Shown piece after piece: positions 46,151 to 53,315 of a stretch of DNA of 64,000 nucleotides. The DNA comes from Sinosporangium siamense. Lineage in GTDB: Bacteria; Actinomycetota; Actinomycetes; Streptosporangiales; Streptosporangiaceae. The DNA is taken from assembly GCF_016863435.1 (NCBI RefSeq), contig NZ_BOOW01000006.1, forward strand, positions 124,001-188,000. Direction: 5' to 3'. Position 1 is the first letter of the stretch. Each line of letters begins with the position of its first letter. The notes beneath the pieces are model-generated. The model did no database searches and was not told the DNA's origin. It saw only the letters and a program-made list of their open reading frames with translations. The translations under genes and the position numbers were made by a program.

Positions 46151-47052
46151 GAGCAGTGCCGTACGGCGCAGCCGGCCGGCCGGGCGGCCTGGGGGCCGGT
46201 GCCCTGCCGGGCGAGGGGTCGCGCCTCGGTGGGTCCTGTGCCCTCGGCGATGGGGCGGAGCAGCTCCTCGGCCTCCTCCGTGCCCATGCGCAGGGCCGGC
46301 TCCTTGTGCAAAAGCCCGTGGATCATGTGGGACAGGGCGCCCGCCCGTGCCATGGGGCCCGTCTCCTCGTAGAGCACCGCTGCCATCGTCGGCGCGGCGG
46401 CACCCCGGTCGAAGGGCGATCTGCCCTCCACCGCGGCGTACAGCGTCGCGCCGAGCGACCACAGGTCGGACTCGGGCCCGGCGGGCATGCCCTTCAGACG
46501 CTCAGGGGGCAGGAAGGCGGGCGTGCCCATGATCGCCCCCGTGTGGGTGAGGGCGGGGTCCTCCTCCACGGCGGCGATGCCGAAGTCGGTCAGCACCACC
46601 CGCCCGTCGTCGGCGAGCAGCACGTTCTCCGGCTTGACGTCGCGATGCAGCACCCCCGCCGCGTGCGCGGCCCGCAGCGCCGACAACATCTGCAGCCCGA
46701 GCGCCGCCACCCGCTCGGGTGCCAGCGGACCGTAGACCCGCACGACCTCGCCCAGCGACCGCGAACGCACAAGCTGCATGACGATCCACGCCCTGCCGTC
46801 CTCCTCGACGACGTCGTGCACGGCCACCACCGAGGGGTGGTCGAGCCGTCCTGCCGCCCTGGCCTCGCGGATCGTGCGCTGGATCAGCGACGCGCGGCGC
46901 TCGTCGTCGACCCCCGAGTAACGCACCTCCTTGACGGCCACCGGCCGGTCGAGGAGCTCGTCGTGGGCGCGCCACACGACGCCCATGCCGCCCTGCCCGA
47001 GTCGCTCGATCAGCAGATATCTGCCGTTGATCCGGCGCTGTCCGTCCGTCAC
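46147..47052 (-). CDS. Serine/threonine protein kinase catalytic domain, truncated by frameshift or gene fission
   Basis: This 301-residue protein is a PknB-type Hanks kinase domain with GQGGMGVVWRAHDELLDRP, the AVKEVRY lysine, HRDVKPENVLL, TDFGIAAVEE, GTPAFLPPERLKG and DLWSLGATLYAAVEG. It stops in a short linker after the domain and has no membrane helix in frame; the expected helix and sensor domain are in the next frame (45413-46150). The switch lies around 46150-46210, near a five-base C run on the coding strand (complement of 46191-46195). It could be a true mutation, a sequencing error, or a stable split with a soluble kinase. GTG start, after AAAGGGG. Confidence 0.8.
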   Translation of the reverse strand: MTDGQRRINGRYLLIERLGQGGMGVVWRAHDELLDRPVAVKEVRYSGVDDERRASLIQRTIREARAAGRLDHPSVVAVHDVVEEDGRAWIVMQLVRSRSLGEVVRVYGPLAPERVAALGLQMLSALRAAHAAGVLHRDVKPENVLLADDGRVVLTDFGIAAVEEDPALTHTGAIMGTPAFLPPERLKGMPAGPESDLWSLGATLYAAVEGRSPFDRGAAAPTMAAVLYEETGPMARAGALSHMIHGLLHKEPALRMGTEEAEELLRPIAEGTGPTEARPLARQGTGPQAARPAGCAVRHCS

Positions 47053-47091
47053 CGGCGCCCCTTTCCGCCTGCGGGCGTCAGACGCGACACG

Positions 47092-50000
47092 TTACTTCGC
47101 GGGTTTGAAGGTGTCGGCGAATCCGTTGAAGAAGCGCAGGTGCTTCTTCCACTTGCTGCTCGCGGTGTGCCAATAGATCGCGTAGCCGCGGCCGTTGTCG
47201 GTGAGGAAGCCGCGGTTGCGCACCCGGGCCAGACCGGAGTTCGCCCTCCAGGTGAACTCCCAGTCGGAGGCCGACTTCTGGTAGTCGACCTTCTTGATGA
47301 ATTTGAACTTGTATCCCCCGAAGTTGTACCTCGCGGTGCGCTCAAGCTTGCGCCAGTCCTTCACCGGGTCGCTCTTGGGGTTGTCCGCCTCCTCGATCAG
47401 CAGGTACGACTGGGGGCTCGCTCCGGGGCCGCGGAAACGCACGGCGTTGCGGGTGCGGACGAAGGGCTTCCAGCCCTTCGGCAGGCCCACCGAGAAGCCC
47501 ATCTTGTCGTCCTTGTACATCTTCCAACCCGCGGGCAGCGCCGCCGCCGGCTCCGACTTCTCGGGAGCGGGCTCGGCCGTTTTCGACGGGGCCGGCTCAT
47601 TGGCCTGCGGCGGGTTCGGAACGGGGGCGGCCTGCGGAGACCCGCCGGGGGACGACGACTTCTCGCCCTCGGGTTCGGTCGTCGCCGATGTCGTGGCCGA
47701 GGGGTCGGGGGAGCCCGCGGTGTTGCCGCTGCGCATGCCGAGATAGAGCGACACCATCGCGACCACGATCACCGCCACGACCACGGCGGGCACGACCTTG
47801 CGCAGGGGGGACGGAGGCCGCGGCGGCACCGATGGCCGCAGGCCCATCACCGTGGACTGCCCGTCGCCGCCCTTATTCCGTCCGGGCGGAGGCTGCGCCT
47901 CGTGTCCGGGCCGGGGCGGCGTGGGGAGCTTCGCGGTGGCGTTCCCGATGTACGGCGCGGCGTCCGGTTCAGGCACCTCCCAGCCCGGTACGGCGGAAGC
48001 CCCCGCGGCCTCACGCGCCGCCGGACGGCCGTACCCACCTACGCTTGGGAGGGCTTTGCCCGATTTGGGGCTCTTTCCGCTCGGGGCCGGGTCCAGGGCG
48101 CCGTCGGCGACCCGGGTCGCCTCGGCGGCGAAAGAGGTGTCGTAAGGGGCGCGGCCGACCGCGCCTCTCGCGGCGGCCTTTGAGCCCGTGGACCCCGCCT
48201 TGCCGACGTCGTTCCCGGCCTTGGCGCTCAGATCGAGCGAGATCTCCTCGGCCCCGAACTTAGTCGTCGCAGGGTCGGCCGGGTCCGCCCCGGCCGCCGG
48301 CAGGCCGACGGGGTCGAGGCCGGCCGCGGCGTCACCGACGAGGTCGAACGAGGCCGCCGCGGCTTTCTCATGCTTGGCGTCGGTGCCGAGTATGCGCTCG
48401 GAGGTGGAGACGGACACGTCGGGCCATGCCGGGCCGTCGAGGCTGACCGCCGGGATGACCAGGCTCGGCGAGGTGTCGGTGTCGTCCTCGCGGCCGACTG
48501 CGAACGCGGCACTCCCGAGCGCGATGTCGGGGGCCTCGCCGCCGGCCTCGCCGTTCACGTCCTTGGCGTCGCTGTCGGCGGGTGAGGCGCCGTCTTCCGT
48601 GCTGTCGGCGGCGGGCTTCTTCTTGGTGTCGCTCTTGCCCTTCGCCCCGGGCTTGGCGGGGGTGCTTCCGGTGGTCTTCTCCGGGGACGCCGGCTCCTTC
48701 TCGCCGGACTCGGTGCCCGGCTCCGCGGCGTCCGCCGGTGAATCGGATGACTTTTCCTCATCCGCTTTGGCCTGTGCCTTGGGGCGTGCGCCGGTTCCGG
48801 ACTTCGAGGCATTCGAAGCACCGGCGCTCGACGAGCCTGTGCTCTTGCGTGCCGAGGGGCGTTTGCCCGAGCCGGTGGAGTCCGTGTTCGCGGCATCGTC
48901 GTCTGACAAGGAACCGCTCTCGGGCTTGGCGTCCCCGGTTGCCCCGGTGCCGCTCGCCGTCCCGGTTCGCGCCGATGCTCGTTTCGTGCCTGAGGTGCCG
49001 GACTTCTTGGACTTGGTCTTGCTCGGCTCATCCTCGGCCGTGGCCGAGCCGGACTCCGCATCTTGGCCGTCGGCCGCGTCCTTCTCTGCGGCTTCCCGTG
49101 CGGCCTTCTCCTCGGCCTCCTTGGCGGCCTTGGCCTCGGCCTCTTGGGCGGCCTTGGCTGCGGCCTCGCGGGCCGCCTTCAAACGGGCGGCCTTCTCTGC
49201 GGCTTCCCGTGCGGCCTTCTCCTCGGCCTCCCTGGCCGCCTTGGCCTCGGCCTCTTGGGCGGCCTTGGCTGCGGCCTCGCGGGCCGCCTTCAAACGGGCG
49301 GCCTTCTCTGCGGCCTCACGTGCGGCCCTCTCCTCCGCCTCCCTGGCCGCCTTGGCCTCAGCCTCACGCGCGGCCTTGGCCGCCGCGTCGCCCGACCTGC
49401 CCGTCGCGCCGGGCAGGCGGCCCGCCACGGGCGGCCTGGCGGTCGACGCGGTGCCCGGCTTCGGCACGCGTGCCTTGCGGGTGGCCATGTCGCCGTCGTC
49501 GGCCTCGAACGCCGCCGGGGTCTGCCTGCCGTACGGGTCCTTCCCGGGGCGCTGGTTCCTGCCGCTGAGCGGACGGCCCGACACCGGCGGATGGGCGTGG
49601 TGGCCCGTCTCGGGGATCGAGGGGCCGGCCGGCTTGCTCGGCCGCGCCTGAGGCTTGGGCGGCACCATGCCGAAGGGCATGGTGGGGGAGTGACCCTCGA
49701 CGACCTTGCGCAACATCGCGGTCGCCTCGTCGTAGGTGAGCCGCTGCACCGGCTCCTTGCGCAGCAACCCCTCAAGCACCGGATAGAGCGGCCCGGCGAG
49801 GCGCGGAGGGCCGGGTTCGTCGTTGAGCACCGAGTGCATGGTGGCCATGGCGAGGCCCCGGTCGTGGGGGGACTTGCCCTCCACCGCCGCATAGAGCGTC
49901 GCGCCGAGGGACCACAGGTCCGACTCGCGGCGCGCGGGCAGGCCGCGCAGGCGCTCGGGCGCGATGAAGGCCGGCGTGCCCGCCAGCCCCGTCATCGTGA

Positions 50001-50520
50001 GCGCGGTCTCGGCCTCCAGCGTCGCGATGCCGAAGTCCGTGAGCACGACGCGGCCGTCGTCGGCCAGCAGGACGTTCTCCGGCTTGACGTCGCGGTGCAG
50101 GACACCCGCCCGGTGCGCGCCGCGCAGGGCGTCGACGAGGTTCAGGCCGATCTCGGCGACGCGGCGCGGCTTGAGCGGCCCTTCAGCCTTGATCACCTGC
50201 CCGAGGGAACGCGACGGGACCATCTGCATGACGATCCACGGCCGGTTGTCCTCTTCGATCACGTCGTAGACGATCACGACGTTGGGATGCGTCAGCCGGG
50301 CGGCGGCGCGGGCTTCGCGCATCATCCGCCGGTTGAGCATGTGTGTTTCGTCACCCAGGCCGCCGCCGTACCGAACCTCTTTGACCGCGACGGTCCGGTC
50401 GAGAAGTGTGTCGTGCGCTCGCCACACCACGCCCATGCCGCCCTGTCCGATAGGTTCGAGCAGGTGGTAGCGGTCGGCGACGCGGCGACCCTTGTGGTGT
50501 TGTCCGTCCGACTGCATCAC
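47092..50520 (-). CDS. Receptor-type serine/threonine protein kinase with long Ala/Glu/Lys helical linker
   Basis: This 1142-residue protein has a kinase domain (residues about 15-280: GQGGMGVVWRAHD, AVKEVRYGGG, HRDVKPENVLLADDGR, TDFGIATLE, GTPAFIAPERLRG), then a huge cytoplasmic linker. The linker starts with a 37-residue tandem repeat (AAREAEEKAAREAAEKAARL type, about residues 380-490), followed by an acidic Ser/Lys/Asp-rich stretch. One membrane helix near residue 915 leads to an extracellular domain (PAGWKMYKDDKMGFSVGLPKGW to FFNGFADTFKPAK). That domain is shared with the neighbouring split kinase. It lacks PASTA repeats, so its ligand is unknown. First codon GTG (50520); ATG at 50517 is equally possible. 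Confidence 0.9.
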   Translation of the reverse strand: MMQSDGQHHKGRRVADRYHLLEPIGQGGMGVVWRAHDTLLDRTVAVKEVRYGGGLGDETHMLNRRMMREARAAARLTHPNVVIVYDVIEEDNRPWIVMQMVPSRSLGQVIKAEGPLKPRRVAEIGLNLVDALRGAHRAGVLHRDVKPENVLLADDGRVVLTDFGIATLEAETALTMTGLAGTPAFIAPERLRGLPARRESDLWSLGATLYAAVEGKSPHDRGLAMATMHSVLNDEPGPPRLAGPLYPVLEGLLRKEPVQRLTYDEATAMLRKVVEGHSPTMPFGMVPPKPQARPSKPAGPSIPETGHHAHPPVSGRPLSGRNQRPGKDPYGRQTPAAFEADDGDMATRKARVPKPGTASTARPPVAGRLPGATGRSGDAAAKAAREAEAKAAREAEERAAREAAEKAARLKAAREAAAKAAQEAEAKAAREAEEKAAREAAEKAARLKAAREAAAKAAQEAEAKAAKEAEEKAAREAAEKDAADGQDAESGSATAEDEPSKTKSKKSGTSGTKRASARTGTASGTGATGDAKPESGSLSDDDAANTDSTGSGKRPSARKSTGSSSAGASNASKSGTGARPKAQAKADEEKSSDSPADAAEPGTESGEKEPASPEKTTGSTPAKPGAKGKSDTKKKPAADSTEDGASPADSDAKDVNGEAGGEAPDIALGSAAFAVGREDDTDTSPSLVIPAVSLDGPAWPDVSVSTSERILGTDAKHEKAAAASFDLVGDAAAGLDPVGLPAAGADPADPATTKFGAEEISLDLSAKAGNDVGKAGSTGSKAAARGAVGRAPYDTSFAAEATRVADGALDPAPSGKSPKSGKALPSVGGYGRPAAREAAGASAVPGWEVPEPDAAPYIGNATAKLPTPPRPGHEAQPPPGRNKGGDGQSTVMGLRPSVPPRPPSPLRKVVPAVVVAVIVVAMVSLYLGMRSGNTAGSPDPSATTSATTEPEGEKSSSPGGSPQAAPVPNPPQANEPAPSKTAEPAPEKSEPAAALPAGWKMYKDDKMGFSVGLPKGWKPFVRTRNAVRFRGPGASPQSYLLIEEADNPKSDPVKDWRKLERTARYNFGGYKFKFIKKVDYQKSASDWEFTWRANSGLARVRNRGFLTDNGRGYAIYWHTASSKWKKHLRFFNGFADTFKPAK
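49070..49390 (-). repeat. 111-bp coding tandem repeat in the kinase linker
   Basis: A 111-base (37-residue) period is clear, for example the block containing AAACGGGCGG recurs at 49181 and 49292; about 2.7 units are present. The encoded sequence alternates Ala with Glu/Lys/Arg and should form a long single helix or coiled coil. Confidence 0.85.
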
Positions 50521-50875
50521 CGCTCAATCCCCCTCCCAGGCCAAGAAATCCTCCCATAGCGGGGGATCTACATCGACCGTACGGAGGATTCGCATTTCGC
50601 GCTCATCTCGCATCGTGGGATGACGTGGTCCGGCCGCTGGCATGGCCGTACAGCATGCCTTATCGTCGTTGCTGTGACCCGCTATTTCGCGTTTACCGAG
50701 CCGGCTCCGGTCGAGTCGGTCGCATGCACGTGATCTAGCGACCGTTTTCGGAGCCGGCACCCAGGCAGAGACCCTTGTCTCTGCCTTTCCTGCTTTCCAG
50801 GCCTGTTCGACGTTCGTCAAGTCGCCCACGCCGGTTCCGGCTGCGGACCCGGCCGAGCATCCGGGAGATGCGTCC
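50521..50875. other. Divergent gap between kinase and DAHPS-like genes
   Basis: No gene is visible in these 355 bases. The right half contains a strong stem-loop (separate entry). Promoters for both divergent genes are expected here but no convincing -35/-10 pair was found. Confidence 0.45.
50763..50786 (+). terminator. Terminator-like stem-loop upstream of the DAHPS-like gene
   Basis: Arms AGGCAGAGAC (50763-50772) and GTCTCTGCCT (50777-50786) pair perfectly around CCTT and are followed by a pyrimidine-rich TTCCTGCTTTCC. It lies about 90 bases before the ATG of the + strand gene, in the position of a leader attenuator. Confidence 0.5.
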
Positions 50876-51790
50876 ATGACATTCGCCGCCCACATCCACC
50901 GCGGAGCTGTGCCGATCGGCGACCTCAGGGTCGGCGCCGGCCCGGCCGTGCTGATCGGCGGGGCCGCTCACACCGCGCCCGACGCGCGCTGGATCTCCCT
51001 GCGCGAGCACCACGGGCGCCGTGACGCCGGCGACGCGGTGCGCGAGGCGCGGGCGGCCTTCGCCGGGCCGCTGCTCGTCGAGCCGTTCTCGGCCGGCGAC
51101 CTGCCCGCGGTCCAGGCAGCGGCCGACGGCCTGGTGATCGGCGGGGAGTGGATGCAGGACTTCGGCCTCGTGCGGGCGGTCGCGCGGCTGGGGTTGCCGG
51201 TGGTCGTACGGCGGGGGCCCGGGGCGACTCTGGAGGAATGGCTGGCGATCGTGGACTACTGCGTGGCCGAGGGCAACGACGAGGTGGTGCTCTGCGAGGG
51301 CGGCAGCCGCACCCACACGTTGGACCTCACGTTGATGCGGGAGGCGCGTGAGCGTTCGGGGAGGCCGGTGCTGGCCTGGCTGGGCGATGACGCCGGCCTC
51401 GCGGGCGCGGCGGTCGCGGCCGGGGCCGACGGGCTCATGCTCGCGCCGGAGTGCGGCCGCGACGCCGTGGCGGCGGCGCGCGAGGCGGTCACGCTGGTCG
51501 GCGCGATCCTCAGAGAGGAGTCCCCCGAGACGGTGGTGGCCGCGCGGCGGGCGATCGACCGTGTGGACGCCGCGCTGGCCACCCTGCTGGAGCGCCGTGC
51601 CGCGCTGGCGGGCACCATCCAGCGGTTGAAGCCCGTCGGCGGGTTCGCCGGTCGTGACATGGACCGTGAGCGGCGCCTGGTGGCCGCCATGGCCGAACGT
51701 GCCCCCACACTGGGCGAGCCCGGCCTGGCGCCGATCATGAACGCGGTGATAGAGGCGGGGTTGCGTCTGGCGGAGGAACGGGACCGCTGA
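50876..51790 (+). CDS. Degenerate DAHP synthase-like domain fused to chorismate mutase
   Basis: This 304-residue protein has two parts. Residues 1-215 align by eye with class I-beta DAHP synthases: VIGGEWMQDFGLVRAV for the family's QIGARNMQNF region, PVVVRRGPGATLEEWL for the VLLKRG segment, and GNDEVVLCEGGSRT for LCERGIRT. The residues that bind metal and substrates are lost: the PCAVES Cys, KPRT, the VDPSH Asp-His pair and the VEVHP Glu. Residues 216-304 form an AroQ chorismate mutase helix bundle (AIDRVDAALATLLERRAALAGTI onward). Mutase activity is plausible; the first domain is probably inactive or regulatory. The gene overlaps the permease gene tail-to-tail by 56 bases. Confidence 0.7.
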   Translation: MTFAAHIHRGAVPIGDLRVGAGPAVLIGGAAHTAPDARWISLREHHGRRDAGDAVREARAAFAGPLLVEPFSAGDLPAVQAAADGLVIGGEWMQDFGLVRAVARLGLPVVVRRGPGATLEEWLAIVDYCVAEGNDEVVLCEGGSRTHTLDLTLMREARERSGRPVLAWLGDDAGLAGAAVAAGADGLMLAPECGRDAVAAAREAVTLVGAILREESPETVVAARRAIDRVDAALATLLERRAALAGTIQRLKPVGGFAGRDMDRERRLVAAMAERAPTLGEPGLAPIMNAVIEAGLRLAEERDR

Positions 51791-53183
51791 GCAGCGGCGG
51801 CGGTCCGGTGGCCGGGGGCCGCGGCGCACGCCCCCGGCGCGCCTTCACCAGGTGCCAGCCGAGCGCGATGGCGATCGCGAGCAGCGGGATGCTGTAGAAC
51901 GCGATGCGCTGCGGCTCGTCGGCGAAGGCCATCAGCACCACCACCAGCGCGAGCATCCCGAGGGTGAGCCAGTTGGTGTATGGCGAGCCCGGCATGCGGA
52001 AAGACGGCCGGGCGATCTCGCCGCGCAGGGCGGCCCGGCGCAGCCTGATCTGGCAGAACAGCAGCGTGCCCCACGTCGTGATGACACCGAGGGAGGCGAT
52101 GGCGATGGCGATGTCGAAAGCCTGCTTCGGCACCAGATAGTTGAGGAACACCCCGCCGAGGAAGACCGCCGCCGTGAGGGCGATGCCGCCGTAGGGCACA
52201 TGCCTCCTGCTCATCCTGGAGGTCACCGCGGGTGCCTCGCCCTTGAGGGCCATGGCGCGCAGGATGCGCCCGGTGCTGTAGAGGCCGGAGTTGCACGACG
52301 AGGTGGCGGCGGTGATGACCACGACGTTCATCGCGTCGCCCGCCCACGGCACGCCGAGCGAGTTGAAGACCGTGACGAAGGGCGACTGGTCTCCGGAGTA
52401 TGCCGTCCAGGGCAGCACCAGGGTGAGGAGCAGAACCGACCCCACGTAGAAGATCGCGATACGCCAGACGACGCCGTTGATGGCCTTCGGCATGACCTGG
52501 TGCACGTTCTTGGTCTCGCCCGCGGCGATTCCGACGAGTTCGATGCCGGAGTAGGCGAAGATCACGGCTTGGAGGCTCATGACCACGATCGGCAGTCCGT
52601 GCGGGGTGAATCCGCCGCCGGCGCCGAGGTTGTGGACTCCGGCGTCGTTGACGGAGAAGACCACCAGCCAGGTGCCGACGAAGAGGAACAGGGTGATCGC
52701 CAGCACCTTGAGCAGGGCGAACCAGAACTCCAGCTCGCCGAAGAGCCGCACCGACAGCAGGTTGACCGCCAGCACCAGGACGAGCGCGCCGAGGGCGACG
52801 ACCCACTGGGGAACGTGAGGAGCCCATTTACTGAAATAGGTGGCGATAGCCGTGAGCTCGGCGATGCCGGTGAAGGCCCAGTTGATCCAGTACATCCATC
52901 CGCTGGCGAAGCTCGCCCACGGGCCCACGAACTCGTGGGCGTAGTCCACGAACGACCCCGACGTGGGCCGGTGCAGGACAAGCTCACCGAGCGCCCGCAT
53001 CACGAAGAACGCCGCCACCCCCGCCACGGCGTAGGTCAGCACGAGCGCCGGCCCGGCGGCCGCGAGACGCCCGCCCGAACCCAGGAACAGGCCGACGCCG
53101 ATCGCCCCTCCGATCGCGATCATCCGGACCTGCCGGCCGCTCAGGACAGGGCTGTAGCCTGGTTCCACTAGCTCTGAGGCCAT
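51735..53183 (-). CDS. Amino acid permease (APC superfamily)
   Basis: This 482-residue protein has twelve predicted membrane helices and APC signatures: RQVRMIAIGGAIGVGLFLGSG, TYAVAGVAAFFVMRALGEL, SFVDYAHEFVGPWASFASGW, FAYSGIELVGIAAGE and the SSCNSGLYSTGRIL segment. It resembles GABA/asparagine/D-Ala-type AAT family importers; the substrate is not certain. ATG at 53183 follows GGGGG at suitable spacing and is preferred to a TTG ten codons earlier. The C-terminal tail is Pro-rich and its last 18 codons overlap the opposite-strand DAHPS-like gene. Confidence 0.87.
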   Translation of the reverse strand: MASELVEPGYSPVLSGRQVRMIAIGGAIGVGLFLGSGGRLAAAGPALVLTYAVAGVAAFFVMRALGELVLHRPTSGSFVDYAHEFVGPWASFASGWMYWINWAFTGIAELTAIATYFSKWAPHVPQWVVALGALVLVLAVNLLSVRLFGELEFWFALLKVLAITLFLFVGTWLVVFSVNDAGVHNLGAGGGFTPHGLPIVVMSLQAVIFAYSGIELVGIAAGETKNVHQVMPKAINGVVWRIAIFYVGSVLLLTLVLPWTAYSGDQSPFVTVFNSLGVPWAGDAMNVVVITAATSSCNSGLYSTGRILRAMALKGEAPAVTSRMSRRHVPYGGIALTAAVFLGGVFLNYLVPKQAFDIAIAIASLGVITTWGTLLFCQIRLRRAALRGEIARPSFRMPGSPYTNWLTLGMLALVVVLMAFADEPQRIAFYSIPLLAIAIALGWHLVKARRGRAPRPPATGPPPLLSGPVPPPDATPPLSPRS

Positions 53184-53315
53184 TGATGTTCCCCCGGTGT
53201 TTTCCCTGCTCAAAACGGTTGAGCGGGTTACAGGTCAGACCTTAGGGCGCGGTGGGCCTCCGGGCCCCGCTCAACACGCGTAGGCTCTGACGCACCGCAC
53301 GAACTAGGGGAGCGC

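Noticed and set aside
49063-50559. 498-codon plus-strand frame opposite the large kinase
   Set aside because: Antisense shadow of the kinase domain and helical repeat, with no recognisable features.
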